From the NCBI GenBank assembly GCA_942159475.1, contig OW804097.1, forward strand, positions 114,142,582 to 114,206,581: a stretch of DNA of 64,000 bases. Direction: 5' to 3'. Positions 1 through 10,734 of this stretch are shown here, one piece after another. The stretch comes from Sthenelais limicola. Its lineage: Eukaryota; Annelida; Polychaeta; Phyllodocida; Sigalionidae. The translations under genes were made by a program, and so were the position numbers. Under the pieces are notes generated by a model. The model searched no databases, was not told where the DNA came from, and worked only from the letters and a program-made list of their open reading frames with translations. Each line of letters begins with the position of its first letter. The first letter of the stretch is position 1.

Positions 1-214
1 ACAATCGGCAGCTGTACACATTTGGTAAATTCTGCTTAATTAAGCTGCAATTTGGTCAATACTAGGTAAATTCGAGGATATTTGGCATGACATTGATTCT
101 AGCAATCTGTTTGGTTAGGTAGAACTGTCTTTTAGACTTTATCTTTGTCTGAAATTTGCGTTATTTGAGAAAGTTTGCGAAGTTGAATTGTACATTTTCA
201 GAAAATCTGACCCA
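1..214 (+). mobile_element. Family A1 MITE, cut by window edge
   Basis: Family A copy of subtype A1, whose interior reads GGCAGCTGTACACATTTAGT, then TTCTGCTAAATTAGGCTGCA, then TTTGGTTAGGTTGAACTGTA. The right terminal repeat ends ATCTGACCC at 213. The left terminal repeat lies outside the window. No coding capacity; a non-autonomous DNA transposon. Confidence 0.85.
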
Positions 215-645
215 AAAAATCTGTTTAGTTTTTGCCGAAGGGAGCTGGGAATTCGGTTTTCCTTCTGTATATCTTACGTTTTAGATGACAAGAGCCATTT
301 ATCAAGGAGCATAATATAAATTCAAATATTATCATCAATGCAATGTACCTGCGGCTGTAACGGGAACCACCCTTCTAATTCTATTCAAATGACAACATAA
401 TAACTTGAGCCTTTCCGTGTATATAGATCAGCTTACAGGTCTTACCCATTAACCACCACTGCATTGCATGACACCACACTACTCACATTACTTACACTGA
501 CATCCAAATATAAAACCCACTCGGGTATTTATGACCTGCAAGATTTCATATTACCTGTCCTCCCTGATAGAAGCATTTTCCATTAACTTTGTTGTCGTAA
601 TGTAGTCGACGGTGCATATATGTATATCAAGGGGGAAGTGGTAAT
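215..645. other. Unassigned AT-rich sequence
   Basis: No repeat family, array or credible reading frame seen in this interval. Confidence 0.5.
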
Positions 646-703
646 AAATTGTAAAAAATTACCTTCACCAATCCTCTCAAATAATCCTAATTTAAGACAA
701 ACA
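646..703 (-). mobile_element. Family A fragment, interrupted by family B
   Basis: Reverse-oriented A outer region (CCTTCACCAATCCTCTCAAA). It breaks off where the family B copy begins at about 706. A-like sequence (AAATGAGG) resumes after 1106, so B probably jumped into an older A copy. Confidence 0.65.
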
Positions 704-705
704 TG

Positions 706-1106
706 TGATGTGTTATAGGAAAATGAGTCACAAGTCGCAAAAATAATATTTTTCTATGTGTGTTTTGTTTACAAGATTTCTTTATTGAAAAGTGCTGATT
801 CTTAAGGGGTTTAGCACTTTTAGTCATGTGAATCTATGTACCAAATTTCAGGACATCGTATTAAATATACCCGTGCATTTTGAACCCGTCGTATGTAGTG
901 TATTTAGTTAGTTTTACTGTTAATTGCCCACCCAAATAGTGTAAACATTTTTTTGTTAAAATAAAAATATCAAAGTTAAAATATGAAAATACTTGTTAGA
1001 TGTCCTACTGTCTACTCTCATTGGAATCCACTTGATCTAATCTTTTCAAATCTATAATGATATCTCAAAATCAATTTTATTTGACTTATTTTCCTGAAAC
1101 ACATCA
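706..1106 (-). mobile_element. Family B MITE, complete
   Basis: Complete family B copy, about 400 bp, in reverse orientation relative to the copy at 60766. The ends are inverted repeats: TGATGTGTTATAGGAAAATG on the left and TTCCTGAAACACATCA on the right. The interior includes the landmarks CACCCAAATAGT, GGAATCCACTTGATCT and TGATATCTCAAAATCA. No coding capacity. Target duplication and superfamily could not be settled. Confidence 0.8.
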
Positions 1107-1289
1107 GAAATGAGGTATTTTATCACCACAAGACCCATGCACTGTACTCAGATATGCCTAGTATTCGGTATTGTTAAAGTCAAATTTAGCCTCATTTACA
1201 AATTATGTGTAGGCATACCGATTCTCCATTTTCTGACGACCTGACCTGTATAGCTCCACCGTATATGAGTGTGCATCTTTATGAATAGG
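1107..1289. other. Unassigned sequence
   Basis: Short unassigned stretch. It contains TTCTGACGACCTGACC near 1234, a degenerate family A end. Confidence 0.4.
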
Positions 1290-1301
1290 TATGCATTTAG
1301 G

Positions 1302-1496
1302 TGAGTGAGTGAGATTGGTTGCTTTACGCCCTTATCAACACATTTAATATGGTTATATCAAGGGCGGGAGAGCTGAGTGGGAGGCAGTTTATGGTCTTAC
1401 CCAAGAAAAAGAGATAGATAAGAAGGGAGAGATAGAGAGAAAAAAGAGACAGAAAAAGAGACAGAAAGGCACATTATGGTCATACCCAGGACCACA
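1302..1496 (-). mobile_element. Family C SINE-like retroposon with 12-bp TSD
   Basis: On the minus strand this reads from a head GGTCCTGGGTATGACCATAA, through a CT-rich middle and GGCGGGAGAGCT-complement body, to GGGCGTAAAGCAACCAATCT and a (CTCA)n tail. It is flanked by a perfect 12-bp direct repeat, TATGCATTTAGG, at 1290-1301 and 1497-1508. A tail of simple repeats plus a duplication of this length is what target-primed retroposition leaves. No convincing pol III A or B box was found. It landed at the left end of the family H copy. Confidence 0.85.
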
Positions 1497-1503
1497 TATG
1501 CAT

Positions 1504-1770
1504 TTAGGACTGCTCATAATTAACCACTGGGGGAGTGGAGAATTTGCCCCCCCCCCGCACCTTGACAGTTTGTGCAAAATGTCATGACCCCCCTTCCCCA
1601 GTCCCTACATTGAAGTTCTGAGTCTGGGGAAAAAATGCCCCCCCCCTCCCCTCCCCCCTCCCCAAACACACACACCTTTCGGAGCCTGCACAAAAATAGG
1701 TAACCCCCCCCCTTCAAAATTCTCCTCTCCCCCCCCCCCCCCAATGGTTAGAAATGAACACTCCCTAACC
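1504..1770. mobile_element. Family H MITE with poly-C tracts
   Basis: Ends are inverted: TTAGGACTGCTCATAATTAA on the left and GAAATGAACACTCCCTAA on the right. The interior carries runs of C (for example 1548-1557 and 1729-1742) and the phrase TTTGTGCAAAATGTCATGAC. Similar copies sit at 23534 and 58130. C-rich elements ending AGGGACTGTTCA are, as I recall, widespread in invertebrate genomes. Confidence 0.6.
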
Positions 1771-2287
1771 GATATATTACCCAGCACAGCCATCCATGTC
1801 ATCAAAAGTTCCAAATGCAGCAAACTTCTCCCAACTTAATTGAAAATAAATTATGCCCTCCTCTAAATTACGGCCTATAGCAGAACAACTCACTCTATGG
1901 ATCAAGTCTTAAAAGCACCACCACCAATATTGGCTATGGCTTAATGGTCCTTGTTGCGGCTATGTTAATCTAAATCTATGTAATCCCACATCTACCAGAT
2001 AAACCTTCTTAGTGGGAGGCCATAAAATTTAAATTATGACTTTGCATGGAAGAGTTTTGGCTAGGAGGAAAGTGGGAGAGAAAGGGTAAGAAGCATTAAC
2101 TTCATTAAGATCAATTATTCCAGGGAAATTTGTTTTTCCAAGATGTCTGGGACACTAGCACGGCTTTTCTCTCTCTAAACGATTTATTGCCCCGGGCTAG
2201 GAAGGCAATTGAGTGGTTGTTTAAGTGATGTAAGGCTATCAGCAAGTGGGAGGAAAAGTTTGGCGAAAGTTATGATTGCTGCAGAAA
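1771..2287. other. Unassigned sequence
   Basis: No repeat or gene recognised. Frames here are short and featureless. Confidence 0.45.
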
Positions 2288-2686
2288 GCGACGTTACAGG
2301 AAAATGAGTCACGAGTCGCGAAGAAATGGATTTTGAGATGTCATCATATTTGGAAAGATGAGATAAAACCGATTCTAATGATAGTAAACAGTAGGGCATC
2401 TTATAAGTACCTCTATATTTTAAGTTTGATATTTTTGTTGGAGAAAGAAAGTTTGCAACATTTCTGGGTGGACATTTACTACTTAATTAGCTACATATCC
2501 TCTATATGATGACCTGAGAAATACATAGATTATTAAAGATACTGTCTCGAAATGTAATACATTGGTAAATGCTACAGAAAGTGTTAAGTACCCTGAAGAT
2601 GAAAACATTCCTACGAATACATAGTGTGAATAAAATACTTTGAAAAATGTCGATTTTGCGACTCATTTTCCTGAAACACAACACCT
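2288..2686 (+). mobile_element. Family B MITE, complete
   Basis: Forward copy from GTTACAGGAAAATGAGTCAC to TTTTCCTGAAACACAACA. Carries the usual landmarks: TTTTGAGATGTCATCATATT, TTTCTGGGTGGACATTTACT, and AATACTTTGAAAAATGTCGA near the right end. The left terminal bases have diverged. Confidence 0.75.
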
Positions 2687-3997
2687 CTATATCATGATAT
2701 TAGATTATGAAAGTGTGGAGTGTCTATAGTGTTATTGAGACTCTTTGCTAAGTGCTCGTTAAATGATGAGAAGAATGGGCATAGGTTGACATCGACTGCT
2801 GTCATGTTCCATATCAATTGGCTCTAAGCGATGAATCCTATTAATGATAATTAGTTCCTTATGTTTATGTTTGCGTTTGGCATCACTTATACCACTTTAT
2901 GGTAGGGAGGTTCCGCAAGCAAACTTATCCAATTACGTAACCATATCTGTATCTTTTTTGTGAAATACGCCCCATTTTTATGTATAAAAAATAAATTGTG
3001 AGATAAAATATTCATGATCTGTTTCGTTTACGTGCCTTTTTATCTGGCATCTCAAAAGAAGCCTACGCTTGAAGTAATTGACCAAAGAAAACGTAAAGTG
3101 GTGCTACTAACTTTTATTTTTGGCAACACTTCTGAGCGAAATAGGAATGTTTTCCTTCTTTTTACACTCAAAAAGCAATGTAAGGGAAGCCTAATGTAGT
3201 GCCACTGCCCGCTCTGTTCATACTATTCTTACGCTCATTAAAAAGCATTTAAGAGGTTTGGCTCAAATCAAACATGTTTCTTTTGAACAAGTCCGTCTTC
3301 TTCAAACAAGCACAAATAATAAAGCCGTCATGAGCATAATGCACCACGCATTTCTTCAGTTCTGTTTTTATAGCAAATGGCATGATGGAGGGTGCAAGCC
3401 GATATCAACACATCAGAAAATAGTGAGTCCCATTTTCTGATTGTGTCGATATCAGTTCGAACCAAAACAGAGTGCCATTTAGTATTTATTACACACTGGA
3501 ATGATCATAATCTATCTTTCAAAAAGTACATTTAACTTGCACAGCCTTGAGTTTAGCTTGATTCACTGCAAACTTATGCGACAGGGGACAACATCATTTG
3601 AACAGGTTTGTAGGTCAGGCCTATGCTGCACCAACCAGATTGCATCATTGAGTCATGTGTAACAATGGAAGCCTGAACTGATCACATGAACAGTTCGGAT
3701 CAACCAAACTGCACCCCTGAACTGCACCTTTCTCACTGCTCACAGGTGTAATAAAGGCTCAAACCTCGGCTCCTGAGCATAAACAAAACAGATCATGAAC
3801 ATAAGAAGAAGCCGACCAATGGAACTCTACCTTTTATAGACAATTTCAACTTCATTTTTACGGACGTTAGCAGCTGTAAAGGAACCACTCCCTGGGGAAG
3901 GGTTGCCTTTGTCCAGGGCCTTTAGGTCTCGGTTAAACTGATTCAAACTCATCCATAACATGAGACCGTGGAGGCGGGCCAGTCTTGATCCGTATTA
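2687..3997. other. Unassigned AT-rich sequence; end is one copy of a tandem duplication
   Basis: About 1.3 kb without a recognised repeat; frames are at most 61 codons and unremarkable. The end (about 3920-3997, with TTAAACTGATTCAAACTCAT and GGCCAGTCTTGATCCG) is one copy of a duplicated unit whose other copy is at 4386-4497. The family A element at 3998 sits in this duplicated unit. Confidence 0.55.
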
Positions 3998-4376
3998 GGG
4001 TCAGATTTTTAGAAATTGTACAATTCACCTTTACCAATCCTGTCAATTAACTCACATGAACTTCAAAACATAAATGAGCTTCAAAACATAGTTTAGCATA
4101 GATACTTTAAATTAACATGATACCAAATATACCAACATATATATAAATATATGGCTGATTGTTACTCCTATAAAATTGTCCCGATAGTGTCCAGTAGGGC
4201 TTGAAATCCTCCAATATATTCGGAGCTTGACCCACTGACATTGCCAAGTATACAAAATAAAAGTAACAACAACAACAACAAAATATACCCGGTACTCATA
4301 ATTTTTTCAGCCTAATTTAGTAAAATTTTCCAGATGTGTAGAGCCGCCAATTGTACATTTTCTGAGAATCTGACCC
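3998..4376 (-). mobile_element. Family A2 MITE with ATTA duplication and nested insert
   Basis: Reverse A2 copy. ATTA is present on both sides (3994-3997, 4377-4380). The neighbouring duplicate at about 4471-4497 reads GTATTAGATGTCTG without the element, which is an empty site and proves a 4-bp duplication. The copy is split by a 147-bp insertion at 4134-4280. Confidence 0.85.
4134..4280 (+). mobile_element. Short retroposon with (AAC)n tail and 9-bp TSD
   Basis: A 147-bp insert in the A2 element, flanked by AAATATACC at 4125-4133 and 4281-4289. It ends AATAAAAG then (TAACAACAAC), a simple-repeat 3' tail. Duplication plus tail indicates reverse-transcribed insertion, either a SINE or a 5'-truncated LINE end. 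I see no second copy in the window, and it is too short to encode protein. Confidence 0.65.
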
Positions 4377-4385
4377 ATTAGATGT

Positions 4386-4500
4386 CTGTAGCCTTTTCCA
4401 GTGGTCTCAGTTAAACTGATTCAAACACATCCATAACGTGAGGCCGTGGAGGGAGGGAGGAGGGGCCAGTCTTGATCTGTATTAGATGTCTGAAGCCTTC
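4386..4500. repeat. Second copy of tandem duplicated segment
   Basis: Matches about 3920-3997: TTAAACTGATTCAAACACAT, GAGGCCGTGGAGG, GGCCAGTCTTGATCTG. It acts as the empty reference site for the A insertion at 3998. Confidence 0.75.
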
Positions 4501-5004
4501 TCCAGTGTACCGCCGCCATTGTCTGGACTCATCCCAACCTGGTAATACTGGGTGACAAGTGTCCTCGCTTTTCACCCTGGACACTGGGTCCGTTCCAGAA
4601 ATCCTAACATAATATTTTCTTCTTTAGTTACTTGAGCTGAAATTTGGATCATCCCTGACTCTCTAGTGATTAACACATGTAACCTTTTTTTAGATTCATT
4701 TACGACACACTTGAGAGTGTTTAATGATAGAGAAAGTTATTTCTATCTAAAATAATTAAGAACATTTCTTATTGAAATGCTGGAAATATCAGGTATGACA
4801 TATGTAGATTAATGCCCTACTAGGAATCTAGACTCTGACATACATTAATGGAAATCTGTTTTCAGGTACTTTGATACCCCTAGAACATCACTGAAGGGGA
4901 GAAATTACTCAGATGTTATTACTTTTTCTATAATATACCCCAAAAACCAGATTCATGGAATTCAAGGCGACTTGTACATTTCTAGGCGACCTTTTTATAT
5001 TTTG
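4501..5004. other. Unassigned AT-rich sequence
   Basis: No recognised feature. Begins with a GC-richer patch around 4506-4600. Confidence 0.4.
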
Positions 5005-5082
5005 ACCACTATTTTTTATCTAAATTAGGGTATTTGAGGGAATTTGTGAATGCGAATTGTACATTTTCCGATGATCTGACCC
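5005..5082 (+). mobile_element. Family A 3' fragment
   Basis: Only the right part is present: AAATTAGGGTATTTGAGGGA, then GAATTGTACATTTTCC and a GATGATCTGACCC end. Confidence 0.6.
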
Positions 5083-5517
5083 ATGAAGTTCAGTGTGAAA
5101 GACGAGACAGATAATTTCATTAAATCACATCAACTTTATTACATAATGAAAGCGAAACTTGGTGAATAATCAGAGACTTCGGGGCTCTACTGAAATTGAG
5201 AAGAATTTTTTTATCATTTTCATTACTTTCTTTCATAAGATTCTGGCAACAAATAATCTCCAGAAAGTGTCAGAAGTCATTATGCCCAAACATGCAAACC
5301 TCTAATTTCTACCAACATTTCTCGATGCCAATTGCTTATTCTACTTCCTTGGTCTAACAAAAAAGTCCATTACTCTTATTGATAATCGATGGTCTATCCT
5401 TTGACTAATCAAATCTGATTGCATACACAGATTTAGATCTTTCTGGTGATGTCTGAATATGGCTGCACGTTTTGCCAGGCCTTATTAAGATCTAGACACT
5501 GATGCTAGTATTTCTGC
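5083..5517. other. Unassigned sequence
   Basis: No recognised repeat or reading frame of interest. Confidence 0.4.
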
Positions 5518-5880
5518 TATAGTCCGTCCGCAAAGTAGTTGACACGTGATTCCTTAGTTCCATTAGGGTGAGGGAAAACTGGGCGATTCTTTTACTTCAA
5601 ACCTTTACCCCCTGAATCGTCGTTAGCGACTGACCATGGCCAGATATACAGATATATTGTATTACGCTGCCTCTTTTCCATGTGCAGCAGCTGTTGTTTT
5701 GCTTGGATGGAAGGAAGAGCAGATTTTACTGGCCCTGTTTCTCCATGGTTGATTGCAATGAGCGACTCGCTGGGCAAAGAGTGGACATGTCCTTGTCATA
5801 AATAGAAGTAAAAAATCCCCCACTTTTTCCTCCCCTTAAAGGAACAAAAGAATCACGTGTCAACTACTTTTCAGACTATA
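5518..5880. mobile_element. Family E long-armed inverted-repeat element
   Basis: The ends form an imperfect inverted repeat of roughly 75 bp. Left begins TATAGTCCGTCCG and then AAAGTAGTTGACACGTGATT; the right end read in reverse gives TATAGTCTG and then AAAAGTAGTTGACACGTGAT. Both arms continue with a matching TTCCTTTA/AAGGG and TTTTACTTC stretch. TA sits at both outer edges, so a TA target is possible. The middle has no coding capacity. Each arm holds a CACGTG core. It is the only copy seen here. Confidence 0.7.
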
Positions 5881-5892
5881 GATACTGAATAC

Positions 5893-6008
5893 AATAGAGT
5901 TGCATGTGCCACTGCGCATGTCTGCTACAATGTACCCTGGGATGCATTCTGTTGAAATCGCACATACAAATATTTGGCAACATTTGTATCAAAATTTGCA
6001 AGAATGAA
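5893..6008 (+). mobile_element. Family D MITE, left half
   Basis: Starts AATAGAGTTGCATGTGCC, then CACTGCGCATGTCTGCTACA, CTGGGATGCATTCTGTTGAA and TTTGGCAACATTTGTATC, matching the start of the copy at 37682. Right half absent. It directly follows element E. Confidence 0.7.
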
Positions 6009-6402
6009 ATGAAACAATTAATGATCGAAAATAATAACTTTTAGGTCGTGTCAAATAAGCAAATAAAAATGTATTGATATTGACTGAATGATGAAACTTA
6101 CAAGTGTCATAGACTCAACTCTCTCCCCCCCCCCCCCCCCCCCCCCATCCTGAAACATATTTCATTCTCTATATTGTGATGGTAGAAGCTGAGAAACGAA
6201 AGTTGTCAAACGTAAACAGTAAACCTGTCATGATATAGGTATAGCACATAGCTAAGATCACACTCCCGCTCATACATAGGGTGGTTGATCCATCCTTCAG
6301 CGGGGATTCAACTATAAATATTACAAGAGGTGGCGAAGCAGGAGGAACAAGTGGGAAATGGTTACAAAGGTGTAAGCCGTTGCAGAAGAAAACTTAACAT
6401 AT
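6009..6402. other. Unassigned sequence with a poly-C run
   Basis: Contains an uninterrupted run of about 22 C at 6125-6146. Otherwise nothing recognised. Confidence 0.5.
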
Positions 6403-6457
6403 ATGATGTGTTACGGGACAATCAGTCTCAAGTCGCAAAAAAATGATTTTGAGATAC
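6403..6457 (+). mobile_element. Family B 5' fragment
   Basis: ATGATGTGTTACGGGACAAT through GATTTTGAGATA, then cut by the A element at 6458. Confidence 0.7.
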
Positions 6458-6683
6458 GGGTCAAGTTTTCAGAAAATGTACAATTCATCTTCACCAATCC
6501 TCTCAAATAACCCTAATTTAAGACGAAAATCAGGTTCAAAATACAGTTCAACCTAACCTAACAAATTGCTCGAATCAATACAATTCCGAATATACTCGAA
6601 TTTACCTAGTATTGACCAAATTGCAGCCTAAGTTAGCAGAATTTACTAAATGTGTACAGCTGTACATTTTCTGAAAATCTGAA
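6458..6683 (-). mobile_element. Family A1 MITE inside family B
   Basis: Reverse A1 copy beginning GGGTCAAGTTTTCAGAAAAT and ending TTTTCTGAAAATCTGA. It sits against the B head, so it is probably younger than that B copy, although B does not clearly resume on the right. Confidence 0.8.
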
Positions 6684-6992
6684 AATACATAAAATAATAT
6701 GACAATATACAATCTATTCTTGCAGAGTACAATGACATGTGTATAATTGGTAGGAAATGCGCCTCAGTTTTAACCATTTGAATGGTTAAATCTGGTTGAG
6801 TGGCTATTACCTTTGGGTTCTATAAACTGTGACTTGTTTATGCATGTAACAACACAAATTGAAAGAGACTCGCTAAAAGAAGAAACTAGGAGAGAACTAC
6901 AATGATAGGATGAGGGGTGAGAGATAGGAGGATATTTACGGTTTTAAGAGAATATAGGTAACATACATTCAGCCTTTGTTAAGGCTGTGAAG
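6684..6992. other. Unassigned AT-rich sequence
   Basis: No recognised feature. Confidence 0.4.
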
Positions 6993-7115
6993 CATTGATT
7001 CTAGCAATCTGTTTGCTTAGGTTGAACTGAGTTTTGAACTTTATTTTCGTCTGAAATTTTGGTTATTTGAGAAGATTGGCGAAGTTAAACTGTACATTTC
7101 CAGAAAATCTGACCC
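6993..7115 (+). mobile_element. Family A1 3' half
   Basis: Starts inside the element at GCATTGATTCTAGCAATCTG and runs to ATCTGACCC. No left terminal repeat. Confidence 0.75.
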
Positions 7116-7866
7116 ATAGGCTCCCCTCTCTCCACCCCTCAATCACTCCTATCTCTATCTTTACCTCATCTCTCTCTCACTCTCATTTATCTTATACCTC
7201 CACACCACTACCGCCCCCGTGCGTGCTATAGACACATTACTCACTGGAGTAAAACCTGTAATTAAGCAAACCTTATCCCCCATAGGTCCTGGATCACAGG
7301 CCTCTATAACCCATCCCTCCATTAATGCATTCAACACTTAGATAGAACTAAGTGAGAGCTGGATAATGGATGAGGAATTGAACAAAAAATGGTGTCTTGT
7401 TTTTCTGTCTTTCCCTCGGGAGAGCCATGAGGGAAAGACGGAAGGCATATTGGGGGAGGAATTTAAATGAATAGTGCACTTTGTGACACCTTTTTTAGAT
7501 TTGGTATGCTGTTAGAACAGGCCATGAGATTTTCAAATACCGCTAGCTACAAGTTGGGGGATACCCGTGGTGGGTGGCTAGTATCTGCAAAATTCAAAAT
7601 GGCTGCCACTAAACACCAAATGCGCCATATCTTGGCTTCTATTGGCTGGATTTTCAAGTTTAATAACACTTTTCAGATATATTTGAGTATGAGGAATACA
7701 TTTCTGTTGACTATATTAGGTTTGAAGGTAATTTCAATGTCAAAGTCCAATATGGTTGCTGTCATTTAACAAGAATGTCATAGCTCAGCTCTGGTTAACC
7801 ACAGATCCTCATTTTAAAGGTCATTTTCTAGGTCAAAATCCAATATGGCTGCCATTGAGAAGAACA
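7116..7866. other. Unassigned sequence with a recurring ATGGCTGCC phrase
   Basis: A reading frame at 7467-7769 (100 codons) shows no domain. The region repeats AAAATTCAAAATGGCTGCC (7590), AAAGTCCAATATGGTTGC (7742) and AAAATCCAATATGGCTGCC (7835), suggesting degraded repeats and not coding sequence. 7130-7220 is CT-rich. Confidence 0.5.
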
Positions 7867-8904
7867 ATAGTCTATGGTTAGGACACATATATAAAAAGGC
7901 CACAATTTAACCTATAGACCTTTAGGTTCAGTAGTCTATGGTTAGAACACTTATATGAAAAGGCCACAATTTAACCTATAGACCCATAGGTTCAGTAGTC
8001 TGTGGTTAGGATACATATATAAAGGCCACAATTTAACCTAAAGACCTATAGGTTCAGTAGTCTGTGGTTAGGATACATATAGAAACAGCCACAATTTAAC
8101 CTAAAGACCTATAGGTTCAGGAGTCTGTGGTTAGGATACATGTATATAAAGGCCACAATTTAACCTATAGACCTATAGGTTCAGTAGTCTGTGGTTAGGA
8201 TACATATATAAAGGCCACAATTTAACCTAAAGACCTATAGGTTCAGTAGTCTGTGGTTAGGATACATATATAAAGGCCACAATTTAACCTAAAGACCTAT
8301 AGGTTCAGAAGTCTGTGGTTAGGATACATATGAAAAGGCCACAATTTAACCTACAGACCTTTAGGTTCAGAAGTCTGTGGTTAGGATACATATAAAAAGG
8401 CCACAATTTAACCTATAGACCTTTAGGTTCAGTAGTCTGTGGTTAGAACACATATATATAAAAGCCACAATTTAACCTATAGACCTTTAGGTTCAGTAGT
8501 CTGTGGTTAGGATACATATAAAAAGGCCACAATTTAACCTATAGACCTTTAGGTTCAGTAGTCTGTGGTTAGGACATATATAAACAGCCACAATTTAACC
8601 TATAGACCTATAGGTTCAGTAGGCTGTGGTCAGGATACATAGATATAAAGGCCACAATTTAACCTATAGACCTTTAGGTTCAGTAGTCTGTGGTTAGAAC
8701 ACATATATATAAAGACCACAATTTAACCTATAGACCTATAGGTTCAGTAGTCTGTGGTTAGGATACATATATAAAGGCCACAATTTAACCTATAGACCTA
8801 TAGGTTCAGTAGTCTGTGGTTAGGATACATATATAAAAGCCACAATTTAACCTATAGACCTATAGGTTCAGTAGTCTGTGGTTAGGATACATATATAAAG
8901 GCCT
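7867..8904. repeat. 62-bp tandem array, about 17 units
   Basis: Unit: AGTCTGTGGTTAGGATACAT, ATATAAAGGCCACAATTTAA, CCTATAGACCTATAGGTTC. Units differ by small indels in the ATATATA stretch and by ATAGACC/AAAGACC changes. Each unit holds a near-palindrome, AACCTATAG...CCTATAGGTT. The array stops sharply at 8904. Confidence 0.95.
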
Positions 8905-9126
8905 ACATTAGCCAGATGCAGCATCATGCGGGGCACATGTTGCCAGCCTGTGCCGCTGCCTATCTCCACAAGGTTCTGATCAGTCAGGCATAAAAAGCAG
9001 AACATCCAATCAGGTTTACTGCTGAGACCGGGCGAGCATGCGACGAGTTGGGGGAGCTGTGGTGGTGGGCCCGTCCAGAGGCATAATGTGAATGGAGCAT
9101 GGCAACCTACCGCTACACTGGCTTAT
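8905..9126. other. Unassigned GC-richer sequence
   Basis: Between the array and the next A copy. Nothing recognised. Confidence 0.4.
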
Positions 9127-9360
9127 GGGTCAGATTTTCAGAAAATTACAATTTGTCTTCACCAATCTTCTGAAATAACCCCCATTTAAGAGAGAAATGA
9201 GCTTCAAAATGCAGTATAACATAACAGAACTGATACTTTAAATCAATGGGATACCAAATATATTCTGATATAACAGGTATTAATCATTTTTCAGCCTCAT
9301 TTAGCTGAAGTTACTAAATGTGTAGAGCTGGCAATTGCACATTTTCTGAAAATCTGACCC
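9127..9360 (-). mobile_element. Family A2 MITE
   Basis: Reverse copy, both terminal repeats present. Flanks TTAT and ATAT are not identical. Subtype A2 is marked by the reverse interior ACATAACAGAACTGATACTT and ATTTTTCAGCC. Confidence 0.85.
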
Positions 9361-9394
9361 ATATGCTGATAATCTGTATAGGATATAGTAAAAT

Positions 9395-9646
9395 TGATGT
9401 GTTCAGGGAAATAAGTCACAAATCGCAAAATGAATATTTTTCAAAGTGTTTCATTCACAAGATGTCTTGTTTGGAATGTTTTCATTTTTGAGGTGCTTAA
9501 CGCTGTTTGTAGCATGAATACATTTACCAAATTTCAAGACAGTGTATAAAATATATATTCACTCATTCCTAAAGTCATCATATAGAGTATATTCAGCTAC
9601 TTTACTAGTAAATGTCCACCCAGAAATATTCCAAACTTGGTTTACA
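9395..9646 (-). mobile_element. Family B MITE, 3' truncated
   Basis: TGATGTGTTCAGGGAAATAA, GGAATGTTTTCATTTTTGAG, CCAAATTTCAAGACAGTGTA, GTCCACCCAGAAATATTCC. Remaining third missing. Confidence 0.75.
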
Positions 9647-10036
9647 CAAATGAAGATATTACCTCATACTTCTCTTAATCTCAGAGTACGACAAACACCA
9701 TCCACGGATGGGCGTGTTGTAGCTTGTTAACATTCCAGAATAGATAAATTTGTATGAAAAAAGGGAAAAAGGGACAAGTAGAGTACCTTAGGATGAGGAA
9801 AACAACCAAATAAATACAGGAAACAGAGAAATTGGAAGATATAAACAAGCAAAGGGGATGGCAGAGGGAGAGAGAGACACAGGCAGAGAGAATTAGACAG
9901 CCACGACACAGCCTAATACCATGTTTATGATGCAGCCTGGCTATTAGAGCTGGTGCAGAACATTCTGGTTACAACCAGTAAATGCCCCCTATCTCTACCC
10001 GCCCCCTGGTGCTGGAGTCGGTAAAACTGCCCACAA
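9647..10036. other. Unassigned sequence
   Basis: No repeat or gene recognised. 9850-9900 is GAGA-rich. Confidence 0.4.
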
Positions 10037-10038
10037 CT

Positions 10039-10370
10039 AATAGGGCATTTGCATAGCCGTCATCTTGAATCATGATTCTGAAGGAATAGGGGAGTTTCAT
10101 AGCCGCCATCTTGATTCATGGTTAAGAAGGAATAGGGGATTTGCATAGCCGCCATCTTGAATCATGGTTCTGAAGGAATAGGGGATTTGCATAGCCGCCA
10201 TCTTGAATCATGATTCTGAAGGTATAGTGGATTTGCATAGCCGCCATCTTGAATCATGGTCCTGAAGGAATAGAGCAGTTTCATAGTTGCCATCTTGAAT
10301 CATGATTAAAAATGATTAGGGAATCTGCATAGCCGCCATCTTGAATCATGGTTCCGAGGGAATTACTAGG
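10039..10370. repeat. Seven tandem copies of a transposon end (about 45-50 bp each)
   Basis: Repeat phrase: AATAGGGGATTTGCATAGCC, GCCATCTTGAATCATG, GTTCTGAAGG. It is the terminal region of family D, multiplied in place. The last unit runs on into the D interior. Confidence 0.9.
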
Positions 10371-10431
10371 AGTTGTACGTCAGTGTGTAAACTAGAGAAA
10401 ACATTCCATGTTCATACAGTCTAGTCTAATG

Positions 10432-10734
10432 ATAGTAAACAGTCTAATAATCTAATATGTATTTCAAGATTTTAAGTTTAATATCAAGAAAAGTTTGCAA
10501 TATTTCTGGGGGGCAATAACCTGTAATATAAAGTAACTAAATATACTCCATTCGAGGACCTTTAAAACGAAAGAATATATTGAATACATTGTCCTGAAAT
10601 GTAATGCATTGCTTGACGTAACTATAGCTGATAAACTCTCCAGATATCATAACATTTCAATGAAGGGATCTTATAAAATAAATCACTTTGAAAAATATCA
10701 TTTTTGCGACTTATGACTCATTTCCATGAAACAT
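10432..10734 (+). mobile_element. Family B MITE, 5' truncated
   Basis: From AATGATAGTAAACAGTC to GACTCATTTCCATGAAACAT. Left end missing. Lies inside the D element. Confidence 0.7.

Noticed and set aside
7467..7769. 100-codon frame
   Set aside because: No domain; overlaps a degraded ATGGCTGCC-containing repeat and is followed by a tandem array.
9127..9360. Tc1/mariner TA duplication for family A
   Set aside because: TA at this copy fits, but flanks such as AGCT, ACAA, AAAT and TTTA at other copies, plus empty sites, need a 4-bp duplication.
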